Assembly (NCBI GenBank): GCA_022495005.1
Contig: JAGYXB010001045.1
Coordinates: 496,001-560,000 of the forward strand
DNA: 64,000 nucleotides
DNA from: Rhyacophila brunnea
Lineage: Eukaryota; Arthropoda; Insecta; Trichoptera; Rhyacophilidae
Direction of reading: 5' to 3'
The notes below the pieces were generated by a model. That model did no database searches. It saw only the letters and a list, made by a program, of their open reading frames with translations, and was not told the DNA's origin. Position 1 is the first letter of the stretch. Each line of letters opens with the position of its first letter. The position numbers and the translations under genes were made by a program. Shown here piece after piece: positions 47,811-58,430 of this stretch.

Positions 47811-48590
47811 AATTTAGAAAACACTTCAGAGAGTACTGTAAAAACTTTTAGTCAAATTTGTTGCAATTAGGTGGGACACGATTTAGTGGCGGGGGGTGAG
47901 GGTAGGCTGTTGAGATTCGAAATAGTCTACACTAAACTTTGTCAGTCAAACGTATTTATTTTCATTAAACAAAAAATACAGTTTGCAGGTGGTGCTGGTT
48001 AGTTTTTAAAATTCAATTAAATCCTGCCTTAACCAAACCATAATAGTATACCTATGCTATGGGTGATCCGATAAAAATAGTGCACACTTTTACAGTGATA
48101 TTTATTTGTGTTCGTTGAATTAAGAATACATAATATTATTACAGATGGTGTTGGTTAGTTTTTTTTTTAAATTCATTGAACCTTGTCTAAACCAAACCAT
48201 AATCGATTAAAAATATTCTTCTTTCTATAAAATAATTAAAAATATGGCTTAGTGGCATAATTTTAGATATTTTATAGATAAACGAATATTTAAGGAATAT
48301 TATCTACTATTGTTTGGATTATGCATGGTGCAATTGAATTTAAAAAAAAACTTACAAACACTATTACTACTAATACGTTTGACTGACAAAGTTTAGTGTG
48401 TACTATATATTATGTCGGATCTAAGCAGTCAGTCTACCTCCACCCTTTGCCACCGGGCCCGACACGCATATCATAGTGGTCAGTAACATGTGCGTGAATC
48501 CCGAGAAGCGCAGGTTCGAATCCTGCTGGGTGTTATATTTTTTCAAAAAGATCTTTTCTAGTGGTTATATATTTCTCAGAAGTGTTATGT
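47811..48590 (+). mobile_element. tRNA-core family copy, split by element Q
   Basis: The left half (AATTTAGAAAACACTTCAGA..CAAATTTGTTGCAATTA) and the right half (CATAGTGGTCAGTAACATGT, GCGCAGGTTCGAATCCTGCT, TTTCTCAGAAGTGTTATG) together give the order seen uninterrupted at 43561-43775. The B box is perfect (GGTTCGAATCC). The 580-bp element at 47881-48460 separates them. Confidence 0.7.
47881..48460. mobile_element. terminal-inverted-repeat element Q, 580 bp
   Basis: Arms of about 80 bp: left GGTAGGCTG..ACTAAACTTTGTCAGTCAAACG and the right inverse. GACACG lies on each side (47875-47880, 48461-48466). Inside, GGTTAGTTTTT..AAATCCTGCCTTAACC (about 47996) repeats in diverged form at about 48150, 155 bases later. 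No frame. A truncated relative is at 30037. Confidence 0.75.
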
Positions 48591-49375
48591 ACCTATATAC
48601 CATATAACAATGATTAATATTTTGTATGTATGTTATTTTAATTAATTTAAGTGTTATTGTAATAAAAAAAATGTCAGCTATATCAGTATAATCATTCATT
48701 GCAGACTCCCATTACAGTCTGTCTAGCCAGGCAATGTTTGGTTTGGATAGATAGGCAAAACAATTATTTTAGGGATTGTGTTGATACATTGGTCTCCCAA
48801 TTTATTTTATTAGGTACGCTTAATTGTGCAGGGGTCTAAAAATATTTTTCTTCTAGATAATATTATTAAGTCAATTATTGTTTTATTCATTAAATTATTA
48901 TATTACCCAAACATCTGAAAAACAAAAAAAAAACTGGACATCTGATATTAAAACTATGCTTGTATTTAACACAGATTAGTTTGATTTTATATTTAATAAA
49001 GCACAGAACACAAAATTAACGGGAACTAACATTATTGGGTGTAGTATTTATAACAGGCTACTGATCCGCGATGGAAAAATATGAGATAGACTTAAATATG
49101 TTTTAAAGCAATTGTCATTTTCAATAGTTTCGTCAGTTTTATAAAAATATGCACTAAAGTTATGCATTCAGTATTTGAAAATTGTCGATAAGCTGTGTTT
49201 TACTTGGGTTATATAGCCTTGCCAGCATTACGTATTTCTTCTTCTTTTGTTCTGCTACGTTTGACAGTAAAGTGACGTTTTATGTTTATAATATGGATAC
49301 CATTTGAAAAAAGGCGCCAAGAATTTTGGGCTTTGACTTGCGTAATTCCCGGGTGTTTTCGAATGTTACGGTATT
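48591..49375. other. no recognisable feature
   Basis: AT-rich; nothing supported. Confidence 0.5.
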
Positions 49376-49376
49376 A

Positions 49377-50045
49377 AAAACTCTCTATAACTCCTTAGTT
49401 AGAAGCAGACTTGAGAATGGGTCTATTGTCTAGGCGCTGTAACAGTTGACGTACGGCATTATGGTGGAGAGGGTCCAGAGACTCATTTACTTTCGGCTTT
49501 ATGAATATTATCCGTGGCTTTATCCGACTGACTTTCTCTTGTTGTTATCTGGCTTACATACTGAAGCTTAAAGTTTAGAAGAGATCTATCTTTATTTACA
49601 TACATATTTTCAGACTAATGCGCGGAGTTTCCATGTAACTCTACCATTCTTGGTAGTATTAGCTTTTGTGTCTCTGATAATCTTAGAAATCGGGGGCATC
49701 CGTTTTTTGTTCTGCCAACGTGCAGAACTAACCTACCATTAGTAATGCCAATTATTAGGGCAATAACTATATTTAATCAAATCGCTTCAGATATTAATAT
49801 ATTCCACTTACGTGAAGGTAAATTTAGGTGGACGTTGTTTTATAAGTTTTAAGATAGGATCAACATAGTTCACTGTGTGCTTCCATGTGCTTTTATTTTT
49901 CTTATTTTATTATTGTATTATTTACTCATATCACTCATATCACTTATTAAAAAATAATTATTAACACTTATTTTATGTGATATTGTGAACGCTTTGAATT
50001 TATAATTTGTCATGGTTATTATATAATGTTAAATAAATAAATTTG
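49377..50045 (+). pseudogene. Jockey-type retrotransposon 3' end, copy 2
   Basis: Frame pieces read LYNSLVRSRLENGSIVW, GIMVERVQRLI.F and YYPWLYPTDFLLLLSG. A second frame carries RNRGHPFF-like blocks homologous to 20262-20508. Several stops and frameshifts interrupt it. The untranslated end (TTAACACTTATTTTATGTGA then GTGAACGCTTTGAATTTATA) shows the uninterrupted order used to define the insert at 19640-20126. Confidence 0.7.
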
Positions 50046-50130
50046 AATACGTGGGATACAGCAATATCCGAAGCGATTTCGTTGAAAACAGTAAATAGTT
50101 ATCATCCGCCCAATTGGAATTACCAATAAT
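50046..50130 (-). repeat. short inverted Jockey fragment
   Basis: CAGCAATATCCGAAGCGATT and CGCCCAATTGGAATTACCAA are the reverse complement of the ORF2 segment at 49735-49810. It sits directly after the plus-strand copy, forming a head-to-head rearrangement. Confidence 0.6.
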
Positions 50131-50226
50131 TATGTACATAGGTATGGTTCTAAGGTTTTTCAAAATTATGTTTTCTTTTACCTACTTACTTAATTAAAAT
50201 CTATCATTATTAATCCTATATATTAT

Positions 50227-50911
50227 ATCGTCACCCCAAAAGCAAAAAGGCACTTGTGCATAAATTGAGTTTCGAGAAAAACGCATATTAAGTGTTTTTG
50301 GAGTGAAAAAAAATCGTGGAGAGGTTATTACTTAATATTTTTAAATGAAATTTGGAACACATATGACCTAATTACTCAAAATTGAAATGCAATTTTCATT
50401 TTTTTTTATAATTTGTCAATTTTTGATTTTTAAGAGGTTTTAAGTCACATGTTACCCTTTTCCTATATGCATTTATGAATAGCTTTATCTTCATCTTTTG
50501 ATTTGCGAACGTCCACTTTACGCTTATTGTGATCTTTTAAAATATTTATTTGTGCCTCTTTGTCCGCTGCCAACATGTTTTTAAATTTTTCACATTATTT
50601 TTTTTGTACAAAGGCCCTTACTCACTTTTAAATAATTATACTTGTTACCTTTTTCCTATATTATTTTTGTAAACATTGCACATAGTTCCTAAAATCGTAT
50701 ATATGTTACCTTTTTCCAATACATTAAAAGAAGATCAGTTTACAAAATACAAGTAACCTTTATTTTCTTTGCTCAATTGTGAATTCATGGGCTTTGCTTC
50801 ACAAATACCGTTTTGCCCATAATGTAGAAAAAAATTACGAAGAAGTCTGCATTCATAACTCAAAACCGTCAAAATTGCACATGTGCCCTTTTGCTTTTGG
50901 GGCGACGATAT
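50227..50911. mobile_element. inverted-repeat element with CACCCCAAAAGCAAAAAGGC ends
   Basis: ATATCGTCACCCCAAAAGCA plus AAAAGGCACTTGTGCA at the left and the near-exact inverse TGCACATGTGCCCTTTTGCT.. at 50876-50911. Inside, TGTTACC(C/T)TTTTCCTATA-like motifs occur at 50450, 50644 and 50705. A further inverted pair (CTGTTCTGGCAGAA at 50925-50945 and its inverse near 51175-51195) extends the structure to about 51205. Confidence 0.65.
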
Positions 50912-51697
50912 TATAACATCATCACTGTTCTGGCAGAAGACACTAATTCGAAAAAATGACATATTGAGTTAGTACCACAATGTTCCTTATTTCAAACTTT
51001 ACCGTCTGGAAACCTTCTTAATAAATAAACAGACTTTATTTTAAAGTCATTCTTTTTACGATTACTTAATAAACTCACATGATAGACCTAAGGTCTACCT
51101 AAGGACCATCATTTAAAACTTTTTCTACAAAATTTCAAAGTCAAACTACTCAAAACTACTATTCTCCAGTTAGTGTGTTCTGCCAGAACAGAGACGATAT
51201 ATAATGTGTTTCAAAAATAAACTATATTTATATTGTAATAGTATGCATATTGAATAATAAATTCATGCTTTGAATTATTTTGCTAACGTGTTCGTGTAAA
51301 AATTGAGATTTTATATAATATAGTGCCGTATCAGAGTATACGTTAATGAATATATTGTTATATAACTTTGCATTTGTGTAGATTTATTCGAAAACAAGAC
51401 ACACAGAACGTGATCTGTACCCTAAAATTATGTTATAATTTCATACAGAAGTGTAAAATAATTATTTTATAAACGAATTACTTGAATTCTGTTTTTACAA
51501 GCACGATTTTCATAATGAATTTATGGAAACAACATAATAATTATAATAAAGCATATTCTAATGATATTATGAAAAGCACATGACACAGTAACACATTTTT
51601 AATGAAAAATTAGTGATTTAGTATTTAGATTTAGATTAGTCACGAAAAACGTAGCTGCGGGCTCAATTCAGGCACTGAAAAACGAGTATTGGAAATA

Positions 51698-52285
51698 TTT
51701 ATCTAATTCTATTTCGACCACTGCAACTTTTATGTTACCATCTTTGGAAAGTCGACATTCTTTATTTGATCTATATTTTATATTTAAAATTATCAATGGT
51801 TTTGTTGACTCGCAAAACCTGCTCGAAAGGGTGGGTTTACATTGTCCATCAAGATTTACGCGAAACCAAACTTTGTATCATAATTATCAGTCGTAGTGGT
51901 TCTATTTATGCACAAAACTCTTTTATTCGGTGCTCTTGTTTAAATTATAATATGTATGTCTCCACCGTTGATCCATTCAATAATTCACATATTTCATTTA
52001 AACGCGCTATCTCCAAAATTTTGTATAAATATATATATATATATATATTTGAAATTACTTTTTTTTGTATATAATTTAATTATTCATTATTCTTCCTCAT
52101 TTTTCTCATGTAATTTTCTTATGTAATTACTTTATATTTATGTTATTCTTACTCTCTATCTTGTTAGGCTTAACTATATTATAATGTATACATGGAAACT
52201 TTGCTGGTTGCGATAACTTTTCATTTTTATATTTTAATTTTTTGTAATTAATCTGTTTGTTTCCTTAATAAAAAAAAAAAAAAAA
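51698..52285 (+). pseudogene. Jockey-type non-LTR retrotransposon, 3' end, copy 2 of the 15.7-kb family
   Basis: Plus-strand counterpart of 15682-16330: LSNSISTTATFMLPSLESRH, then FDLYFIFKIINGFVDSQNLL, ERVGLHCPSRFTRNQTLY and a frameshift. The untranslated region ends in AATAAAAAAAAAAAAAAAAA (poly-A at about 52271-52285). 5' truncated at nearly the same place as the other copy. Confidence 0.8.
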
Positions 52286-52306
52286 TTAGCTTGGAACCAA
52301 TCAGTT

Positions 52307-52487
52307 TGTTTTTTGGAATTATTAATAACCATGTCCTTGCTTTTTCGCAAAAGGTTGTTGTTAGTAATTTTGAACGATCACAAACACCCAGGCTTTGAGA
52401 AACACACATAAATATTGTATCCTCACCGGGAATCGAACACAGAACTCTCGGGTGGAAGGCCTTACGCACTGCACCACAAGAGCCGCC
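52307..52487 (-). mobile_element. tRNA-derived SINE, family 1, copy C
   Basis: Minus strand: GGCGGCTCTTGTGGTGCAGT, B box GTTCGATTCCCGG, AAAGCCTGGGTGTTTGTGAT and the terminal GGACATGGTTATTAATAATT. Target duplication TGGAACCAATCAGTT (52292-52306) and TGGAACCAATAAGTT (52488-52502), 14 of 15. It inserted immediately beyond the poly-A of the Jockey relic. Confidence 0.87.
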
Positions 52488-52502
52488 TGGAACCAATAAG
52501 TT

Positions 52503-53870
52503 AGAAACAACCAAAGTCTGTTGATATAATCTAACTTTAATGGTTTATATTTTGTGAGTTAATATAATCTGTGACTAACGATAACCTGCGAGATTTAACA
52601 GCGCGCAAAAAAATGCATGTCTGATGAAATTTAATATATTTTCTTTAAATCAATGACATAGACAACGGTTGGATCTCTACAATATTTGGTAAATTCGTAA
52701 TATGGAGGAAATTTAGGTTGGTAGGCATACCGTGTGAAATACGTCTCTTATCTGCGAACTTTGGTCAAATTCGGGCATGTTCGTGCTGGCGTATCCACCC
52801 GAACTTGTATAATTCGTGCGCAGTAGAGTTCATCGCAATCTACGCAAATTCAAGCTTAAATTGTTTCACTACAGATATCAGGTTATAATGGAATTTGGTT
52901 ATAAATTAAGTATTGTAGAAACGGTCTGAACGCTGATGTTAAGGTAAATACTTATAAATCACAGAGAGACACTGACAGAATAATATATAAAATGTTTAAT
53001 ATTTTTAAATTAGAATTGCTCCTCATAATAATACACGTAATCTCGCCAGACTTCTTATATTACATACCTCCGTCTCAAGGAATCATACAAAACGCTTCAA
53101 AATACGGTTCCTCGTAAATTACATGTAAAAGTAAGTAATTCTACCCCTCATTGTAAGGGATGGTAACTGATGAATGGCTTATTGCTTTTCAACTTCCCCT
53201 AACGCCAGACATAACAAATGACGACGCAGGAAATTCGACAATTTCAAAAACCAGAATTAAGCAATAATAATAATAATATGACAAACCATTTGATATATAG
53301 CTGCATGTTATCAATTGCTACATATTACTATGTAGATGTTTTTATTTATTATAATAATTATTAACCAAATAATGAGTGGCTCAATCCAGTCAATACAGAC
53401 TCTAAGGTATCTCCGATATTTTTAGATGTCCATTTAGCAAGATTTGAAGTTAAAAGATAAAGAAGTCATAATAACTGTCAATTACCACTAAATTAATGAG
53501 ATGTTTATAGCTCAGCCAAACATCAAAGCGTTTTTTATACTTATTTAAATGTTTCTGAGAGAATATAACTTGCGAGCTTACATTACCACGTCACGGTTGA
53601 AGCTAACATGTAATATTATTATAATATGTACCTGCCTATTATGAACAGTATGTATATATTTTATTTTTATATACATTGATATTATACTTATAAATATGGA
53701 CATCTGAATAAGCCTAACTTGAGACTTCGTAACTAAATAAAAAAAGTTAAAAGATGATATTAAAAAACTTAAAAATTTTCATCTATCTTTATTTTGTATT
53801 ATTACCTAAGTTATTATATACATACAAAATCGCTTTAATTGTTTAACTAATCAGGTAGTACACATATAGC
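52503..53870. other. no recognisable feature
   Basis: AT-rich DNA with no supported frame. Confidence 0.5.
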
Positions 53871-53874
53871 TCAT

Positions 53875-54155
53875 TCGTAGGGTAACTGCTAAAAGATGAT
53901 ATGTCTCGAAATCATGTTATGGAGTAATAATTGCAATTTAAAGTTTGACTTGCCCTCTAAAATCAGGCAAAATGCTAATATCTTTGTGCTTTATGAGCAT
54001 GTTCTATAATATCAGGTGACCTTGCATAACTTTCTAACATAACTACATATTTATATAGTTATAGACACATAATCCGTTGTTAACTCTAAATACCTAAACT
54101 ATCGACTTAATAATTTTTGGTAGTAAACACTACGATATAGTAAAGAAAATTTTGA
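53875..54155 (+). repeat. dispersed repeat, copy 2 of a diverged pair
   Basis: Same block order as 22785-23062 (AAATCATGTTATGGAGTAAT, CTTTGTGCTTTATGAGCATG, GTTGTTAACTCTAAATACCT). Non-coding. Confidence 0.6.
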
Positions 54156-54420
54156 TGGAATACGGTGGATAAAAGTTCGAGTACTGTCCAGCGTCGTATT
54201 TTTAAAGGTTTTTTTTTCTAAAAGGTGTGTTTTCAAATTATGTATATTTGATATTTTGTTTTACATATTGCCATTTAATAAATTTCTGAATGCTTGATAA
54301 CTAAACGAAAACTCGTAAACTTATTGTCTACCTAACATTCACGGAAATATAATATATTTTGTTTAAAATATACAAATATTGATTTGGTCATTAGATGTTT
54401 TTTTATATTGTGATAAAATG

Positions 54421-54481
54421 ACGTTTTTATTAGCTCGTATTCTTGTTTGTCCGGTGGTTATTTTTCCGGTACAAATCTTGC
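54421..54481 (+). repeat. family R, 5' fragment
   Basis: ACGTTTTTATTAGCTCGTAT..CGGTACAAATCTTG matches the first 60 bases of the family. The complete copy starts 560 bases downstream. Confidence 0.6.
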
Positions 54482-54980
54482 TAATAATAGAAATTTCCGC
54501 GCACTTTAAGTCATCAGAACACTGATGCAATTTTCCACATTACTAAGTAAGTCGGGATAATAGATAGTATAGTTAAATTAATTAACTAACAAATTAGTTC
54601 ACCATACACGCTGATTCGCAGTCTCAACTATATAGGTATCAATGTTGCCATCTTTTTGTCAACGAATTATAGTACGCTGTCTAAGAAATTATAGTATTTC
54701 CTCAAAAAATATAGTACGCCTAGTCACCTGATGAAAATGTATAGGATTTTTGTTTTTCATCAAAAGAAACGGAGAATTTAAAAAATTCCGTGGCCTTTTT
54801 TAATTAAGTACTTCTGACCAAAAATGCTTACCGTCGAATTCAATAAATTTAATTTTAAACCAAAGTCAAAGGCTTGTTTTATCTCTTTTTTTCTTGGTTC
54901 GCCAAATTTGCTTCTATTGCAAAATTATTGTACTTTGCAGCAAATTATAGTACGGAAATATTGAAATTTTTGTACTTTTT
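54482..54980. other. spacer with repeated ATTATAGTACG motif
   Basis: ATTATAGTACG or close variants occur at about 54667, 54687 (ATTATAGTATT), 54710 (AATATAGTACG) and 54946. The first three are spaced about 20-25 bases apart. This may be the subterminal region of an unidentified element. Confidence 0.4.
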
Positions 54981-55462
54981 ACAACGTTTTTCTTAGCTCG
55001 TGTTCTTATTTGTCCGGTGGTTCTTTGTCCCGTGGTTCTTTATCCGGCACAAATCTTGCAATCGATTTTAACTAACTTCCCGACTAGCTAGACATTTGAA
55101 ACTTTTAGAATATATCAGAACACTATGCCAAAGCATTCTTTTAATACTTTTAGCAGAAGTGAATTCATTTTCAGTTAATTCTGTTTTGTACGGAAAGTTA
55201 TTTCATAAAAATCCGTAAAAAGTAAAATAATACTATTATTGGTTGCTAAAGGGGTGGTCCTAGCAACTAAATTATTAATATATAAGTGTGTTACTATGGA
55301 AATCAAAATGAAATGTCAAAATGACATTTCAGTATTTTATATTTGTTTGTTTGTTTTCTATTTACTTCATATCAAATACAAGTTTGAGCATATTGAGCAT
55401 AATAATTCAACAGAAAATTTAAAAACGTTGTATTTAAAAAGTTCTTATTATCTTGTAAATAT
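54981..55462 (+). repeat. dispersed non-coding family R, copy 4
   Basis: Starts ACAACGTTTTTCTTAGCTCG and carries an inverse AAAAACGTTGT near its end (about 55423-55433), then AAAAAGTTCTTATTATCTTG. In this copy and copy 3 the ACAAYGTTTTT/AAAAACGTTGT pair suggests short terminal inverted repeats. Confidence 0.75.
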
Positions 55463-56434
55463 TTATTTGTATTTCTTTCGTGTCTCCTCTCAACGAAATG
55501 ATGTCCGATGATAATGAAAGTTAAAATAATAATGTGCCTGTCTATCTTATATTGAATTGAAGTACCCGCCTACGTACTTCTTTATTTTAAAGTGGTACAA
55601 AGGAGGCTTCTTTATGTTGCTCGGACAGTAAACGTCAAATGTGAGGCTCCATTCCGACTAATAAGCTCCGTGAATTATGAGTGTGGTGTGCGTTATATTG
55701 TGTTAGGGAAAGAAAATTTCGCAGAATGTACGCCTTTTATGGTCAGTAAAATATAACATAGTGTTTTATGTTGTTATAGAAAATGTTGAGGTAGGCTCGC
55801 CTAGTATTAATAATTTTCTTATTAATGTTATTCACTTAAAACTGTATAAGTACTGTTGTGATAGTTATCTATTAGAAATGAGTTAAAAGTAATTTATTAT
55901 TCAAAAGAGAAACATACCTGTCAGTAGCTTAAAGAATAAGATTATTTAATCTGAATGTGATGTGAAGGTGCGAGTTCAAATTTCACTCTTTTAAACTGTT
56001 TTTAGATTTTTTTCTAATATGTTTGTTATTCAAAATATTATGTATTTAAAGAAAAAGAAAATTTACATTATTAAACTTTTTAATTATTCAGTAATTAAAA
56101 TATATAGTATTAGCAAGTTAAATGTACCTAATCATAACTGATACATCAGCTGTAAGTCATGTTAGTAAGTATAAATTTTTATTACTATTTTAGTTGTCTG
56201 TGGTTGCATTTTTATATATGTAACATGTAATCGTATTAATTAAACCCCGTGCATACATACTGTTTGTCTCCTACATTTAGTATAAAAGAGTCTTGATGGC
56301 TAAACGTTATAATGGGCGCGCGCGTTAAATACAAAGATGAATGCCATTTAATCATGTAATCTCAAATAGCGGGATTATTAAAAAGTATTCAAAAGAATGG
56401 CAGTTATTATATCAATAGCTTAATGTATATTTTT
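55463..56434. other. no gene; tRNA-like fragment at 55923-55990
   Basis: GTAGCTTAAAGAATAAGATT (A-box-like) and GGTGCGAGTTCAAATTTC (B-box-like) suggest a SINE relic. The rest is AT-rich. Confidence 0.4.
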
Positions 56435-56905
56435 ATTCTTCTTCTTTTACCTTGTTACGCCCCAGTATTGGGGCGTAGGTAAGCACAAGTTCGCGCCACT
56501 TCACTTGGTCAATCGCTAATTACATTGAGCTTCTTTACGAGCTGTTAATTGGCGAATTTAAAAGCGGGCGTTTCTCGGTAGAGTGTTTACAACCTGCTTA
56601 TTAGCTTATTCGATGAATAAACTGGGCGACTTTACAGGCAGATTGTAAATTCGCCAATAAACAGCTCGTAAAGAAGCTCAATGTAATCGAGGCTTAACTC
56701 TCGCGCCTACCGCCATGCCAGACTAGCGCTGCTGCTGAGTAAGGGAAGGCCTGCAACGGCAACGGAGCCCTTGAGGATGTACCACAAGGGTACGAAGTGT
56801 CGCATTATCTGGCGGCATCCGGAAAACATTTCCCAGCCATGTTAAGCGTGTCTTCGTAATTACCTCAATCACCGAGGGCTTGAATTCGAGTGTTTTCGGC
56901 GGAGA
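56435..56905 (-). pseudogene. non-LTR reverse-transcriptase C-terminus, split by a MITE
   Basis: The minus strand reads SVIEVITKTRLTWLGNVFRM then PPDNATLRTLV, resembling the RLRWLGHVxRM motif. After the insertion at 56523-56683 the frame resumes with AIDQVKWRELVLTYAPILGR, resembling the usual DRxxWRxLV end. A GAAGAAG tail closes it near 56435. Frameshifted and 5' truncated. Confidence 0.7.
56523..56683. mobile_element. 161-bp foldback MITE inside the RT relic
   Basis: ATTACATTGAGCTTCTTTAC and GAGCTGTTAATTGGCGAATT at the left are repeated inverted at 56646-56687 (about 40-bp arms, one or two mismatches). TA lies on each side of CATTGAGC..GCTCAATG, so a TA target (Tc1/mariner type) is possible but not proven because the palindrome extends outward. 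Confidence 0.7.
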
Positions 56906-57679
56906 CATCGATTCTCGAAGCTCAAACGCCGATACCTTTGAAGTTTAGTAAGATGCAATGCCCCACAGCATCACTGGAAATACCACCATCGTCAGCAACC
57001 ATGGCACTTTTTTTTGAAATCAAATCACTTGATTTTCCACTTTCATTGTATTTTCATTGTATTTTTAATAAAGTATATTTTTACATTATTACACATTTAA
57101 CGGTTAGCGTGATGTAGCATGATAATTTATGTGTATGTGATAGATTTTTCGTGATTAAATATTAAAAACTACATTCGATTGAATCAAATCGAAGTTATCA
57201 AACTAGACCCATTTAACAATACTTAGTAGCAGTGGTAATATGTTATGCATTTTCATGTTACATTTAATAAATTTGATGAACGAATTTTAAGATTTTCGTA
57301 ATTATTGTGAATTGTTTTTTAGCATATAAATGTGAATTAATTAATTATATCTACATTATATTGAGATGCTTGTGATTTTTAATGTTTTTTCTCGTCTTGT
57401 GGATGTTTATTTCAAAGCATTAGACTTAATTACATAGCTAATATAATCTTATTATTATTAATACCATATTAAAATATATTCTTATTAGAATTAGTTATGA
57501 ATGTCAAGTCTAGGATATGAATAAAATACTTTCTCTCTGATTCCTTACCGATCACGTTTCGATTGACCAAATTTGGATATATTTAATGATTTTCCCCGTT
57601 TTAGTTTAAGTATGGCACGGTTAGTGTGACAGAATAAAACTTGTATTTTTCATTCTGTATACTAATAATAATAATATAC

Positions 57680-57775
57680 TGAACTGGTTACTATGGCTAG
57701 ACCGGTAAACAATCGGAGAAGCTAGCGTTTAAAAGGTCTCAGGTTCAATGCCCGACAGGGTCATTAATCAGAATG
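57680..57775 (+). repeat. tRNA-like SINE fragment
   Basis: TATGGCTAGACCGGTAAACA (A-box-like) and TCAGGTTCAATGCCCGA (B-box-like) at normal spacing. No acceptor pairing. Confidence 0.45.
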
Positions 57776-57870
57776 ATGATTTTGTTACTATGATCATATC
57801 ATACAGATATCAATATTTGACATTATTTTGTTTATACTGTTGTTTTGATAAACGAATAATATGGGTCTAG

Positions 57871-58427
57871 GACGATTTGGCGCCGGGACAATTGGACGCC
57901 ACGCAATTCGAAAATAAATAGACGTTAGGTACTTATACGTACTTTAAAAATAAATAATATTATTAATTATATTTAAATTATTATATTATGATTTAATCGT
58001 GCATAATGTTTAAGTTCCAACGAAAAAACGGTTTTTTATTTTTCTATAAAGCCTTATGCATGGTTATTCTCAATCCGCAATAAAAAAAAACGGTACTGTT
58101 CGGTTATCAGGAATACATTGGAAAACACATTCTGAAAATACCCGATATACTGGATTGTTTGTTAGTTTGGGTTAGTTTAGGTAAAGTTAGGTTGGGTTAG
58201 GTTAGGTTAGGTTAACCTAACAAATAATCCAGTTTATCGGCTATTTTCAAAATGTGTTTTCCGCTGTATTCCTGATAACCGAACAGTACCAAAAAACATT
58301 ATGTTAAGAGTAAAATGAATTAAAACTACTAAGTAGTAGATAGAAACTGATTAAAATTCATCGTCTACGTTCTGTTTACGTGTCTATGATAGTGCGGCGT
58401 CCACTTGTCCTGGCGTGCAGTTGTCCC
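57871..58427. mobile_element. inverted-repeat element with GGGACAATTGGACGCC ends
   Basis: The left end GGACGATTTGGCGCCGGGAC then AATTGGACGCCACGC is matched, inverted, by GCGGCGTCCACTTGTCCTGG then CGTGCAGTTGTCCC at the right. Each end contains two tandem versions of GGGACAATTxGxCGCC. The foldback at 58092-58290 lies inside. Superfamily not assigned. Confidence 0.6.
58092..58290. mobile_element. foldback element with TTAGG-like centre
   Basis: Arms of about 74 bp: GGTACTGTTCGGTTATCAGG through GGATTGTTTGTTAG at the left, and the inverse at 58217-58290 with a handful of mismatches. The centre holds GTTAGGTTGGGTTAGGTTAG and then GTTAGGTTAACC, i.e. three to four TTAGG units meeting an inverted CCTAA. 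Confidence 0.75.
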
Positions 58428-58430
58428 ATT

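Noticed and set aside
58160..58216. True telomere
   Set aside because: Only a few TTAGG units, located inside a foldback element and surrounded by unique DNA; interstitial at most.
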